Of a stretch of 64,000 nucleotides of DNA, positions 9,109 to 18,782 are shown piece after piece. The first letter of the stretch is position 1. Each line of letters starts with the position of its first letter. The notes beneath the pieces were generated by a model. That model was not told the origin of the DNA and did not search any database. It worked only from the letters and a program-made list of their open reading frames with translations. The position numbers and the translations under genes were made by a program. Source of the stretch: an uncultured bacterium (GTDB lineage: Bacteria; Spirochaetota; UBA4802; UB4802); assembly GCA_937920495.1 (NCBI GenBank), contig CALEUQ010000027.1, forward strand, positions 1 to 64,000, in the 5' to 3' direction.

Positions 9109-9867
9109 ATGTTAGCTAAACGAATAATACCCTGTCTGGATGTTAAGGACGGACGTGTGGTCAAAGGTGTAAATTTTGTAAACCTTCAGGATGCGGGGGA
9201 TCCCGTACATAACGGCATGTTTTATGACAGGGAAGGAGCTGATGAGCTGGTATTTCTTGATATTACTGCATCAAGCGACAGGCGTGCTATTATTTTAAAG
9301 ATGGTAAAGGATGTTGCTGAAACGGTTAACATACCTTTTACAGTTGGTGGCGGAATCAGAACCATCGACGACGTACGAATGATTCTTGAAAATGGCGCTG
9401 ACAAGGTATCTATAAATACACAGGCAGTACAGCAACCACAGTTGATTACTGAATGTGCAAAGCGTTTTGGTTCACAATGCATTGTGGTTGCTATCGACGC
9501 CAAACGAAACAATGGTGGATGGAATGTATACCTTCATGGTGGAAGAACAAAAACCGATGTTGATGCAGTACAATGGGCAAAACAGGTAGAGGACCTTGGT
9601 GCAGGGGAGATATTACTCACCAGCATGGACCGTGATGGCACCAAACGTGGATATGATTTAGAGCTTACACGAAAAGTAGCTGAAACAGTCACCATACCGG
9701 TAATAGCATCTGGCGGTGTTGGCACACTTGAACATCTGTATGAAGGGTTTGCATTGGGAAAAGCTGATGCGGTGCTTGCTGCTTCTATCTTTCACTATCG
9801 TGAAATAAGCATTAAACAGGCAAAGGAATATCTTGCCACTCGTGGAATCCATATACGCCCTGTGTAA
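9109..9867 (+). CDS. hisF: Imidazole glycerol phosphate synthase, cyclase subunit
   Basis: HisF takes ammonia from HisH and cyclises PRFAR to IGP and AICAR in histidine synthesis. The protein is full length (252 residues) with catalytic aspartates in [14 protein letters not shown] (residue 11) and [13 protein letters not shown] (about residue 130), and phosphate-binding loops VGGGIR and ASGGVG. AGGA lies 9 bases before the ATG. No other his gene is beside it, so histidine genes are scattered in this genome. Its stop abuts the stop of the convergent gene at 9868. Confidence 0.96.
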   Translation: MLAKRIIPCLDVKDGRVVKGVNFVNLQDAGDPVHNGMFYDREGADELVFLDITASSDRRAIILKMVKDVAETVNIPFTVGGGIRTIDDVRMILENGADKVSINTQAVQQPQLITECAKRFGSQCIVVAIDAKRNNGGWNVYLHGGRTKTDVDAVQWAKQVEDLGAGEILLTSMDRDGTKRGYDLELTRKVAETVTIPVIASGGVGTLEHLYEGFALGKADAVLAASIFHYREISIKQAKEYLATRGIHIRPV

Positions 9868-10941
9868 TCATCCTGAACTTAACAGAAAATACAACACACC
9901 TATCACAATACCAAATAACACAATAAGCATTGCCAGTATCATATAATTGGGTTTTGCTTCATCTTCCTGAGGCTGAATAGTTGCGGCATACGCGGGGTCA
10001 AGCGCAACCTTAATATTTTCTTCTTCTTCATCAATATCAACCACTATGCCTTTAGCAATTAATCCATATACTTTGTAGCCCTTTTGAGGAATATATTTAA
10101 CATACGTTATGCGAGCAGGAATGGGTTTACAGTTTTCATTTTCATAGGCTTTCAAAGCCTGTGCCACTTTTATAGCCTGTGGATTGTTGTCAATGATGGA
10201 TATCATTACTCTATCGCCAGGTGCCAATTTAGATATGTGTTTACCTTTTATAGGTGAAAGTATCAGAGCTGATTTGATAATAAGCTTTACCCCATCAACA
10301 CCTACCTGAGGGGTATAGTCTTCACCTTTTGTGGCTGGCTGTGATTCTGGCTTTTTGCTCTGTTCACCATCAACAATCTCGCTTTTTAATTTAGGGATTG
10401 TGAGTGAATGTAATTCCATGGATAGTGAGGATGTTGGTTGATACAATACCAGCGAATCCACCCTCTTCAATCCCAATGTTTCCTGAATGAGCTTTCTGAA
10501 AATATTATCTATTGCTATCTCATTTTTTGATTCTATATTTCTTGATAATTCATTTAGCAAGACAACATCCAGGCTTTTTATCATCTTGTCACGAAATGTT
10601 TTTGCCAGGACCTGGTCATAGTCACCCTTTTGCATGAGCTCTGCAATCTCTTTTTCAAATATTATCCAGTCCCATTCAGGATTAATGTTCTGCAACGTAT
10701 ATGATGGTGATAAAATAAGTGTGAGTCCTGAAATAAATTTATATATATGGTTAAAAAATAATAAAAATGCACCAAACATGGTAGAAGAAGCAAAGCGTAC
10801 TTTAATGGCATATAAATCATTATAGTTACCCGCCACCATCTGACGGGCTTTTTCCATATCTCCATGGGTATAATGAAGCGCAATATTAATCTTTTTAGTT
10901 TGTTCAGAAAGATGCTGATACGCCTTTTCGTTTTCCCCCAT
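9868..10941 (-). CDS. Tail-anchored hypothetical membrane protein
   Basis: I do not recognise this 357-residue protein. The N-terminal half is mostly helical and without a signal peptide, with a short hydrophobic patch near residues 55-80. A polar linker rich in K, E and Q is followed by a predicted beta-rich region (about 205-320), and the last 25 residues form one membrane segment (YMILAMLIVLFGIVIGVLYF). It would therefore be a cytoplasmic protein held by its tail. It lies 34 bases downstream of a response-regulator gene and is probably co-transcribed with it. A GAGGAAAG site precedes ATG 10941. Confidence 0.7.
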   Translation of the reverse strand: MGENEKAYQHLSEQTKKINIALHYTHGDMEKARQMVAGNYNDLYAIKVRFASSTMFGAFLLFFNHIYKFISGLTLILSPSYTLQNINPEWDWIIFEKEIAELMQKGDYDQVLAKTFRDKMIKSLDVVLLNELSRNIESKNEIAIDNIFRKLIQETLGLKRVDSLVLYQPTSSLSMELHSLTIPKLKSEIVDGEQSKKPESQPATKGEDYTPQVGVDGVKLIIKSALILSPIKGKHISKLAPGDRVMISIIDNNPQAIKVAQALKAYENENCKPIPARITYVKYIPQKGYKVYGLIAKGIVVDIDEEEENIKVALDPAYAATIQPQEDEAKPNYMILAMLIVLFGIVIGVLYFLLSSG

Positions 10942-10975
10942 ATTTACGCTTTCCTCTTTATGTAGAGTGTTTATA

Positions 10976-11416
10976 TTACTTCTTCTGCAGTACTGCCTTA
11001 ATACGTTCTAGAATAGTTCCACGCTGAATGGGCTTCAATATGAAATCTGCAGCTCCCATTTTCAATAAGTCAGCAAGGACACCTTTTGTGGTTTCATCAC
11101 TGATAAACACAATCTTTGCCTTGGGCTTCTTCTGGCTTAACTCATACATTAGTGCATATCCATCAAGCTTTGGCATATCCAGATCTGTTGTTATAAGGTC
11201 AAGATCAGCTGCAAGCGAGTCATATAATTTCAATGCTTCTGCACCATTGGTGGCCGCTGCGATAACCTCATACCCTTCAGATTCTAAAATCTGAATTATT
11301 TGCTTACGGTGGAATTCTTTATCTTCAACAACCATCACCTTGTATGGAATACCATTAGGCTTTATGCCATCAGGTTTTTTTGGATTAATTGCAGGAAAAT
11401 CATGAGGACTTTTCAT
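10976..11416 (-). CDS. CheY-like response regulator
   Basis: A single receiver domain follows a 24-residue proline-rich lead. The acidic pair is ED at 31-32, the phospho-acceptor is Asp78 in LITTDLDMPKLDG, and the conserved lysine is in FILKPI. There is no output domain, so it acts by protein contact. It is followed after 34 bases by the tail-anchored protein, a plausible partner by context only. An AGAGGTG ribosome site supports ATG 11416. No histidine kinase lies nearby. Confidence 0.9.
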   Translation of the reverse strand: MKSPHDFPAINPKKPDGIKPNGIPYKVMVVEDKEFHRKQIIQILESEGYEVIAAATNGAEALKLYDSLAADLDLITTDLDMPKLDGYALMYELSQKKPKAKIVFISDETTKGVLADLLKMGAADFILKPIQRGTILERIKAVLQKK

Positions 11417-11465
11417 TTAACGTCACCTCTTTGTTACAAAGTTCATGCAACCATATTGATATTCT

Positions 11466-12566
11466 TCAAATTTCAATCAATTCATATTTTTCATCACCAG
11501 CACCGATAGATGCTGCATATGTAAAAAGATATTGCCACTGCACCGGATAGAGTGCAGTAATATTATCTACAGATGCATCCTTGCCAGATATTCGGGAACC
11601 TGGCAATGGCATGGCCTTATTAATTAAGTCCACGGAAGCCCTGTCAATGGCAATAGGATCCGTTGACGCTAATATGCCAATATTAGGCACAATAGGCGTA
11701 TCATTCCAGTAGCAGCAATCACATTCGGGAGACACATGTATAATAAAATTAAAAAATGCAATCTTATTTTTCTTTTGCTGCATAAATGCGTGTACATACT
11801 CTGCGGTACGTTCAAATAATGCAGTTGCATCGGTTTTCCATACTACAGGTATTGCATTGTAAATACAGATGACAGTACATTCGCCACATCCAAAACATTT
11901 ATTGCTGTCAATGAATGCTTTTTTGTTTTCATCAAATGAGATAGCAAATGCAGGACAACGTTTAATACATGCACCACAGGATGTACATAATGCCTGTTTG
12001 ACCCTTGGTTTTAAATCAGAATGCAATGACTGTTTCATTGAAGGTGGTGCGCAGCCCATGGCTATATTTTTTATTGCCCCGCCAAAACCATACAATTCAT
12101 GCCCTTTTACATGGCTCACTACTATCATGGCATCGGCATCATGAATAGCAGATGCCACTTTAACACTTGAATACCATTTCCCGGCTGCAGGTATTTCCTT
12201 AAAATCATTCCCGCGTAAACCATCTGCAATGATGACAGGTGCCCCACATGAAAACTGGGAAAAACCATTCATTTCAGCATTTTTAAGATGATCTATTGCA
12301 TTGCTGCGCGATCCACGATATAATGTGTTGGCATCCGTAATAAAAGGATTTGCTTTTAAATCTTTAACGCAATCCACAAAGGTGCGTATAATGGCAGGTG
12401 GTAGATATGCAATATTACCATACTCGCCAAAATGTGTTTTTATTGCCACAAAATCTTTTTCGTTTATGATTGAGTTGACTTCTAATTTATTAAACAATTT
12501 TTTAATTTTGCTGCTAATATTTTCACGGCTACTCATACGCATGTCAATAAAATATACTTTTGCCAT
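11466..12566 (-). CDS. DUF362 protein with two 4Fe-4S ferredoxin motifs
   Basis: The N-terminal part matches DUF362 (VAIKTHFGEYGN, ISDKIK-like turn, VVSHVKGHELYGFGGAIKNI). It is followed by two ferredoxin clusters, CTSCGACIKRCP and CFGCGECTVIC, near residues 195-240. This family of iron-sulfur proteins is widespread and of unclear function, presumably in electron transfer. An upstream ATG at 12584 is in frame, but ATG 12566 has GAGGTTGGT directly before it and gives the usual MAKVYF start. Confidence 0.88.
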   Translation of the reverse strand: MAKVYFIDMRMSSRENISSKIKKLFNKLEVNSIINEKDFVAIKTHFGEYGNIAYLPPAIIRTFVDCVKDLKANPFITDANTLYRGSRSNAIDHLKNAEMNGFSQFSCGAPVIIADGLRGNDFKEIPAAGKWYSSVKVASAIHDADAMIVVSHVKGHELYGFGGAIKNIAMGCAPPSMKQSLHSDLKPRVKQALCTSCGACIKRCPAFAISFDENKKAFIDSNKCFGCGECTVICIYNAIPVVWKTDATALFERTAEYVHAFMQQKKNKIAFFNFIIHVSPECDCCYWNDTPIVPNIGILASTDPIAIDRASVDLINKAMPLPGSRISGKDASVDNITALYPVQWQYLFTYAASIGAGDEKYELIEI

Positions 12567-12680
12567 ACCAACCTCTTTTTTCATTTCAGTTATTATTAAT
12601 AGATTGAGCTAAATTGTCAATAATACTTTTATATTACATTGTAACAGCTTTATAAATAATTTCGTAAAAGTTTATAATAG

Positions 12681-12695
12681 CCGATAGTAACTATA
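12681..12695. repeat. Palindromic CGATAGT-type site in promoter region
   Basis: CCGATAGTAACTATAG contains ATAGT-A-ACTAT, two head-to-head halves of the over-represented word. It lies about 30 bases upstream of the predicted -35 element of the gene at 12788, where it could act as an operator; this is inference. Confidence 0.45.
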
Positions 12696-12727
12696 GAATA
12701 AAATCTTGTCATGATGTATTAATTTTC

Positions 12728-12755
12728 TTGCAATATTATTGCTGATATGTATACT
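12728..12755 (+). promoter_or_regulatory. Predicted sigma-70-like promoter
   Basis: TTGCAA (12728-12733) and TATACT (12750-12755) are separated by 16 bases, 33 bases before the TTG start of the ATPase-HDOD gene. It would drive that gene and probably glyQ and the DHH phosphoesterase behind it. Confidence 0.55.
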
Positions 12756-12787
12756 TTCACCATATTTATATGTAGAGGAAAAAAGAA

Positions 12788-14311
12788 TTGGAAGGGATAC
12801 AACAAAAAGCTCAATTTTTCTGTAAACCAGCTAATTACAAAGAAGCACTCAAAATGGGTCAGGATGTCTATATTCAGTTTTCGCTTATGACTCCTGAAGT
12901 TGAATCCATTATTATACGAATGCTCAGTGTATACCTTGCTCAACTTGACCTTTTGTATTTAAAAGACATGTTTACCAATATACTCAAAGAATTGGTTAAC
13001 AATGCAATTAAAGCAAATGCAAAAAGGCTTTATTTTAAACAAAAAAATTTAGATATAAACAAAAAAGAAGACTACCGGGCAGGTATGGAGACATTCAAAG
13101 AAGAGGTCTTTGTAGAAAATCCCGAATTTCTTGAACAGCTTGGGCAGTCAAACTTTATTGTACGAGTCTTTTTCTCCATTACCGGAGACACTCATAAAAT
13201 ACATGTGATTAATAATGTTCCCATCATCACTGAAGAAATGAATAAAATAAATGCACGTGTAAAAAAAGCTTATAGCTATTCAGATATTTCAGATGCTTTT
13301 GATGATATTCTTGATGATTCAGAGGGTGCGGGCCTTGGTTTAATTATTGCACTCATGCTTATGAAGAATGCAGGTTTTCCACCTGAGGCTTTTGCAATAT
13401 CCACTAATGGAAAAGTTACCAGCGCTTCCATCAATATTGATGAAAGCTTCCGTAATATGGATTTGAAGGTAAAGATGGCACAGGAAATAATCAACGAAGT
13501 TGAATCGTTGCCATCATTTCCGCAAAATATTCTTGAAATACAGAGGTTGTGCGCCAATCCTGAATCTACTATCAAAGCGATAGCAGATAGCATCAAGCGT
13601 GACCCCGGGCTTGTGACAGCAATATTAAAATTAGCCAATTCTGCAGGATATATTACTTCAAAGCGTGTTGAAACAATAGAGGAAGCAGTAAAAATTATAG
13701 GTACAAAAGGGATTAATACACTTCTTGTTGCCAGTGGAGTCCAGAAAATACTGGATTCCCGTTATAAGAAGTTTGAAACAATATGGAACAATTCATATAA
13801 AACCGCGTTTTACGCACAATTTATAGCAATGAAATATCGCAAGGAAAAGCTTTCCGAGTTTGCTTACCTGGCATCTTTACTGGCTGATATAGGCCTTATG
13901 GTACTTCTTTCCATAAAACCGGATGATATACAAAAGATACGAGACATCGTGGGTTTAAAACAGCTTGAAAACATATCCTTACTTGAAGAAATATCGCTTG
14001 GAGTAAGCCACAGTACACTGGGAAGTTTGATATGCCAGAAATGGAAATTTAACGATGCCTTAGTAAAAGCAATAGAATTTCACCATAGACCTCATTTAGC
14101 CCCTACACAATACCGGGATTTAATCTATATTGTGTATTTAGCATACGTTTTTAGCAGTATTGAAACAAAAAATTTCAGATTTGAAATTGCCGATGAAGAC
14201 TGTCTTGACTATTTTAAGCTTAGTAATAAACATGACTTTGAACAGCTTCATGAATTGACCAAAGCCAGATACGAAGAGTATATTAAAACAAATCAACAGA
14301 TAACACAGTAA
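12788..14311 (+). CDS. GHKL-ATPase-like/HDOD fusion protein
   Basis: The N-terminal 220 residues carry an N-box-like helix ([15 protein letters not shown]) and a G-box ([18 protein letters not shown]), as in histidine-kinase ATPase domains, but no dimerisation H-box. The C-terminal part (about 235-430) is an HDOD domain: [32 protein letters not shown] and [23 protein letters not shown] proteins are signalling scaffolds without known catalysis. The start is TTG 12788 with AGAGGA about 9 bases before it. glyQ starts 25 bases after the stop. The fusion is unusual, and the ligand of the ATPase part is unknown. Confidence 0.8.
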   Translation: MEGIQQKAQFFCKPANYKEALKMGQDVYIQFSLMTPEVESIIIRMLSVYLAQLDLLYLKDMFTNILKELVNNAIKANAKRLYFKQKNLDINKKEDYRAGMETFKEEVFVENPEFLEQLGQSNFIVRVFFSITGDTHKIHVINNVPIITEEMNKINARVKKAYSYSDISDAFDDILDDSEGAGLGLIIALMLMKNAGFPPEAFAISTNGKVTSASINIDESFRNMDLKVKMAQEIINEVESLPSFPQNILEIQRLCANPESTIKAIADSIKRDPGLVTAILKLANSAGYITSKRVETIEEAVKIIGTKGINTLLVASGVQKILDSRYKKFETIWNNSYKTAFYAQFIAMKYRKEKLSEFAYLASLLADIGLMVLLSIKPDDIQKIRDIVGLKQLENISLLEEISLGVSHSTLGSLICQKWKFNDALVKAIEFHHRPHLAPTQYRDLIYIVYLAYVFSSIETKNFRFEIADEDCLDYFKLSNKHDFEQLHELTKARYEEYIKTNQQITQ

Positions 14312-14336
14312 CGCTAAATTTTATCGGGAGCATATC

Positions 14337-15233
14337 ATGTATTTTCAGGATCTTATTGCTAATCTCAATAGCTATTGGGCAAAACAGGGATGTATAATAG
14401 CACAGGGATATGATCTGGAAGTTGGAGCGGGAACATTTAATCCTGCAACGTTTCTGCGTGTTTTAGGGCCTGAACCATGGAATGTTGCGTATGTGGAACC
14501 ATCACGCCGTCCAACAGATGGCAGGTATGGCGATAATCCTAACAGATTGCAGCATTATTATCAATATCAGGTAATTATGAAACCTTCACCTCTTAACATT
14601 CAGGAACTATATCTGGATTCATTGCGTAGTTTAGGGATTAAACTGGAAGAGCATGATGTACGCTTTGTTGAAGATGACTGGGAGTCTCCCACGTTAGGAG
14701 CTTCGGGATTGGGCTGGGAAGTATGGCTTGACGGTATGGAAATAACACAATTTACCTATTTTCAGCAATGCGGCAGTGTTGAATTAGATCCAATACCGGT
14801 AGAAATTACCTACGGGCTTGAACGTATATGCATGTATATCCAGGGTGTTGAAAGTGTTTTTGATATACAATGGAATGAATTTTTGACATATCGTGATGTT
14901 CATCACAGAAGCGAATTTGAATTTTCACATTATAATTTCAATATAGCCGACATTGATTTGCATTTTACACTTTTTGACCTTTATGAAAAAGAGTGCCTCA
15001 AAATTCTGGATTACGAACCCGTCCAGGTGGTACTGCCTGCATATGACTATGTATTAAAATGTTCACATGTGTTTAATATCCTTGATGCACGCGGCGCTAT
15101 ATCGGTAACCGAGCGTGTTGGGTATATAGCACGTGTCAGAAATTTGGCACGCCGTTGTGCCGAGAGATATATTGCAATTCGCGAATCGATGGGGTTCCCA
15201 CTGTGTAAACATGCTCAATCTGAGAAAATTTAA
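14337..15233 (+). CDS. glyQ: Glycine--tRNA ligase alpha subunit
   Basis: This is the catalytic alpha subunit of the alpha2-beta2 glycyl-tRNA synthetase. Landmarks are [20 protein letters not shown] at the start, [34 protein letters not shown] and [19 protein letters not shown]. Length (298) is normal. A GGAG site precedes the ATG. The usual glyS beta-subunit gene does not follow; a DHH phosphoesterase overlaps the stop (TAATG) instead, so glyS must be elsewhere in the genome. Confidence 0.97.
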   Translation: MYFQDLIANLNSYWAKQGCIIAQGYDLEVGAGTFNPATFLRVLGPEPWNVAYVEPSRRPTDGRYGDNPNRLQHYYQYQVIMKPSPLNIQELYLDSLRSLGIKLEEHDVRFVEDDWESPTLGASGLGWEVWLDGMEITQFTYFQQCGSVELDPIPVEITYGLERICMYIQGVESVFDIQWNEFLTYRDVHHRSEFEFSHYNFNIADIDLHFTLFDLYEKECLKILDYEPVQVVLPAYDYVLKCSHVFNILDARGAISVTERVGYIARVRNLARRCAERYIAIRESMGFPLCKHAQSEKI

Positions 15234-16210
15234 TGGATTACTTTGTTAATCTGAAAAACTATCTTAACACCTATGACCGTTTTATTATCTCCACTCATGA
15301 AAGCCCTGATCCTGATGGATTGGGGGCCGAGATTGCATTTAAAGAATTCCTGTTGAAACTGGGGAAACATGCTTTAATTATTAATTCTGATCCTACTCCA
15401 TCAAAATTCAGCTTCATTGATCCTGATAATGAAATAATTATATTTAATGAAAACATGAAAATAGATAATTTAAATGATTTTGCAGTTTTTGTTCTGGATA
15501 CAAATGACTTTGATAATATTGGTAAAACATATCACCATATCAAAGAATCCATCAGGGATGTCTTCATCATTGATCACCATGAAGGTGGCCAGGACAAAAT
15601 TAAAACCAACTTCATCAAAGTTGAAGCATCATCAACATCCGAAATAATTGGTAATACACTACAGCATTTTGGAATAATTCCATCCTTCAAAGCTGCACAG
15701 GCTCTTTATGCAGGAATAGTATTTGACACAGGATGTTTCAAGTACCCCAAAACATCCCCTGTTACATTTGTTCTGGCCGCCCAATTAGTATCACTTGGTG
15801 TAAAACCGTATGAAATATATCAACAAATTTATGAAAACAACTCACTGGAAGTATTTAGATTAAGAGCACTTATGCTTTCTACCATGGAAGTCCATTTTGG
15901 TGGAAAACTAATTCTACTAAAATTGACACCTGAGATGATTAAAGAAACCAATGCACCATTTTCCGAAGGAGAAGTAAATATTAATCTACCATTATCAATT
16001 CAGGGTGTTGTAGCAAGCGTTCTTGTTAAACAGGACGCGGGAGGACCGGTGAAAGTTAGTATGCGCACAAAAGGCAATTTAGATGTTGCACAGATTGCTA
16101 TAGCAAATGGAGGTGGTGGGCATAAAAATGCAGCGGGGTACAAATCGCCTTATGATTTTGAAACCACAAAAATGAAAGTATTAGAAGAGATGTCACGCTT
16201 TTTCAAATAA
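15233..16210 (+). CDS. DHH/DHHA1 phosphoesterase (NrnA-like)
   Basis: This is a manganese-dependent phosphodiesterase of the oligoribonuclease/pAp phosphatase type. DHH motifs are DPDGLGAE, VLDTNDFDN and IDHHEGG in the N-terminal domain, and the DHHA1 domain ends with NGGGGHKNAAGY. Length (325) fits NrnA. Likely substrates are nanoRNA, pAp or cyclic-dinucleotide products; which one cannot be decided here. The ATG shares its A with the glyQ stop, so the two are translationally coupled. Confidence 0.9.
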   Translation: MDYFVNLKNYLNTYDRFIISTHESPDPDGLGAEIAFKEFLLKLGKHALIINSDPTPSKFSFIDPDNEIIIFNENMKIDNLNDFAVFVLDTNDFDNIGKTYHHIKESIRDVFIIDHHEGGQDKIKTNFIKVEASSTSEIIGNTLQHFGIIPSFKAAQALYAGIVFDTGCFKYPKTSPVTFVLAAQLVSLGVKPYEIYQQIYENNSLEVFRLRALMLSTMEVHFGGKLILLKLTPEMIKETNAPFSEGEVNINLPLSIQGVVASVLVKQDAGGPVKVSMRTKGNLDVAQIAIANGGGGHKNAAGYKSPYDFETTKMKVLEEMSRFFK

Positions 16211-16243
16211 TGTGTATATGGTGGTCATTTATTATATATACCT

Positions 16244-17173
16244 TCAAAGCAACCCAATAATCAATTCAATTAATTGTGCAACATCCTGATCTTTTTGTAG
16301 CAATTGATGTAAAGGCTTATCTTTTTTTACCTCAAGTATAACGTGTATACTATCTCCTTCAAGATATGCCGGCACGTCAACTTTAATACCACCAGCATTG
16401 AGTTTTTTCCTTACATCATTAATTCGATTCATATATTCTGCATATTCAGGATAGCGAATTGAATATACACAATTATAGACATCATCGTCATTAATAATTT
16501 CTTTTGTGAGCAGTGATGCTATGGTATCAGCGAGCAGTGTATCTTTCCCCATTCTATGAATGTCCTCAATCATGACAACTATGTTGTTAAAATAATTCAC
16601 TCTAAGCTGGCACGCAGAAACAATTTTTTCTAATATATTAATTGATGGCCGGGATAATCGTAGCATCGGCAAAATAAATTTTGGGGAAATTGACCTGGAA
16701 TCAACATACTGCGTAATCACATCTGGCAATTCAAGAATTGATGTGATTTTCTTAAATTCTGTCAATGAAGCAGGGAGCGATAGTTCCCGGGCAATAGACT
16801 TTATCTGTGTTATGTCATCATTAAAATAATCGTATAGTAAATATAAGCTTTTGATTTTACCAATGGTGCCTAATGCAGTATTATACAATTTTACCCTTAC
16901 TATCTGTAAAAAATCATCCTTGATGAATTTAGTGATAATTTTAGCTGGCACCTCTTTCATATCCACTTCACGTGCTGCTGTAAGCCTGTTGTGCCCATAT
17001 ACCGGTATGTAATATTCATTGTGCTTTAAAAGCACTACAGGTTCAATGATCCCATATTGTGATACAGATCTGATTAGCTCTTTTGACAGGGGTTTGGAAA
17101 TTTTAAAATAATTGTTATCACTCTGGATTGCATTCAGTGGAATTGATTTCAGGTTACTATCGAAACAAATCAT
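16244..17173 (-). CDS. ParB/sulfiredoxin-fold domain protein
   Basis: The first 100 residues match the ParB N-terminal fold: LSKELIRSVSQYGIIEPVVL and YIPVYGHNRLTAAREVDMKE, the region that in ParB binds CTP. A helical middle follows (about 130-240) that could be the DNA-binding part. The C-terminus is a short domain not recognised by me. No parA gene is adjacent, so this is probably not the chromosome-partition ParB. Its start overlaps the upstream TPR gene's stop by one base. A CGATAGTA-type site lies in codons 4-7. Confidence 0.75.
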   Translation of the reverse strand: MICFDSNLKSIPLNAIQSDNNYFKISKPLSKELIRSVSQYGIIEPVVLLKHNEYYIPVYGHNRLTAAREVDMKEVPAKIITKFIKDDFLQIVRVKLYNTALGTIGKIKSLYLLYDYFNDDITQIKSIARELSLPASLTEFKKITSILELPDVITQYVDSRSISPKFILPMLRLSRPSINILEKIVSACQLRVNYFNNIVVMIEDIHRMGKDTLLADTIASLLTKEIINDDDVYNCVYSIRYPEYAEYMNRINDVRKKLNAGGIKVDVPAYLEGDSIHVILEVKKDKPLHQLLQKDQDVAQLIELIIGLL

Positions 17174-18717
17174 TATAGAAGCCCTCGTAATAACTTTTCA
17201 GTCTCTTCAGGATAAATAACTGTAACTTTAGAGAGCTTTTTTAAACTTTCTGTCGCTGCCTGAGTCAGATTAGCAGTGGTAATGAAAATACCCTGTTGAG
17301 CTTTTATGTCATTAACGGCCTGTGCAAAATTTCGTAGGGTTATCTCCCCCACATTTGTTTTAGTCCATCTCCTTACCCACACCAACACTTTATCCTTTGT
17401 TTCAGGATTGACTGCCAGAAAATCAACACCGTCAGCTTCACGATATGTTTGTAATATCTGATCAACCTTAAAACCCATTTTTGATACCAATCTGTTGGAG
17501 ATAATTCTGAAATTCTCAGTATCTAAAGAGATATATCGTTCCATGATATCTTCGGAACCACTCAGCGTCTTTGCATCATCATAGCTTATTTTAGTGGTAA
17601 CCACGGTATCCTTTAAATTATATTTCTTTGTACTCTTTAAACCACACATTTCCCATAGTAAATTCTGTGGAAATGCATCATCCATCCATGATACTATAGT
17701 GTCCATAACAGATGCTGATTCCTCTTTGCTAAATTTATCAACTTCCATTTCACGTCGCAATTGCGTGACTAAAAATTGTACGTTCCTGTAATTACGGTCT
17801 TTACGATACAGCTCGTTCCACGATTCATACGCCATTGAAGTTTGTTCATTTTTTAAATACGCATATCCCAGATCATATAAAGCCAGAAGTTCAGCGTCAT
17901 CATTTGCATTTTTCCGTGCAATATCCAGTAAATCCTGGAATAGCTTTATTCCTTCTTCATGCTTTTTTAAGCGCATGAACATAAACGCCTGAAATCTTTT
18001 TGCCATATACTGTACATCAGGATCCTGAGCTGTATCTGCAATCCTGGAAATATATCCCAGAGCCTGGCGAAAATCACGTTTGCGATTACATGCAAAAGCT
18101 GCAGCTATCTGGGCAATTTCTGATTGCGGTTTTATCTGTAATGCTAATTTAAAGTTGTCGATAGCATCCTGAATACGCATATTCTGGTAATAACAGATAC
18201 CTGCTCCAAAAAGAATTTCATAATTGTCATTTTTAAGTTTCACCAGCCTGTCAAAATAACGCTGTGCAATATCAAACTCTTCCTGCCCAAGACAGATGAA
18301 GGCAACATGGTATAAGGATTCAACATCGGCAGGATAATTTTTAAGTATGTCCATATACGTCTGGAAAGCTTTTTCAACCTCATCACGTATATAATATGCT
18401 TTGGCTAATTTCTTCTGTACAGCAAGCTGGTCAACTTCATAATTAAATTTACCAATTTCAAGCACCTTTCCAAAATGAATAACTGCCTGGTCAACCTCTC
18501 CCACGGCCATATACAGATCAGCCAGACGATAGTGGACAACAAAATCATCCGGATATTCATCAATCACTTTTTTATATTCACGTATTGCATCAAGAAGCTG
18601 ATTTTGCTCTACAAGTTGCTGAGCCTTATATAACGGACTGAATTTTGGCCTTATATAGACAAGATAATAAAGAAAAGCGCTAATAATAAATAATGATACC
18701 AGGATATATGTAGCCAT
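17173..18717 (-). CDS. Membrane-anchored TPR protein with degenerate Mrr-like C-terminal domain
   Basis: One N-terminal membrane segment (residues 3-22) is followed by about eight TPR units (30-330) with typical spacing, for example ADLYMAVGEVDQAVIHFGKV and GICYYQNMRIQDAIDNF. The last 125 residues resemble an Mrr-type restriction endonuclease fold: MGFKVDQI, ADGVDFLAV, KVLVWVRRW, GIFITTANLTQAA. In active members the strand VLVWVRRW usually has Q and K where W and R stand, so the domain may not cut DNA. A similar architecture recurs at 23811-25172. The likely role is a scaffold at the inner membrane. Confidence 0.75.
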   Translation of the reverse strand: MATYILVSLFIISAFLYYLVYIRPKFSPLYKAQQLVEQNQLLDAIREYKKVIDEYPDDFVVHYRLADLYMAVGEVDQAVIHFGKVLEIGKFNYEVDQLAVQKKLAKAYYIRDEVEKAFQTYMDILKNYPADVESLYHVAFICLGQEEFDIAQRYFDRLVKLKNDNYEILFGAGICYYQNMRIQDAIDNFKLALQIKPQSEIAQIAAAFACNRKRDFRQALGYISRIADTAQDPDVQYMAKRFQAFMFMRLKKHEEGIKLFQDLLDIARKNANDDAELLALYDLGYAYLKNEQTSMAYESWNELYRKDRNYRNVQFLVTQLRREMEVDKFSKEESASVMDTIVSWMDDAFPQNLLWEMCGLKSTKKYNLKDTVVTTKISYDDAKTLSGSEDIMERYISLDTENFRIISNRLVSKMGFKVDQILQTYREADGVDFLAVNPETKDKVLVWVRRWTKTNVGEITLRNFAQAVNDIKAQQGIFITTANLTQAATESLKKLSKVTVIYPEETEKLLRGLL

Positions 18718-18782
18718 TGTATTCTTTCCACATTATTAATTATCAAAAACCAACGTCTATTCTATTATCGTTATATCTGGAA

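Noticed and set aside
16244-17173. Chromosome partition parB
   Set aside because: There is no parA beside it and the match is limited to the N-terminal fold.
17173-18717. Active restriction enzyme
   Set aside because: No methylase or specificity gene is nearby and the Q-x-K strand is altered.
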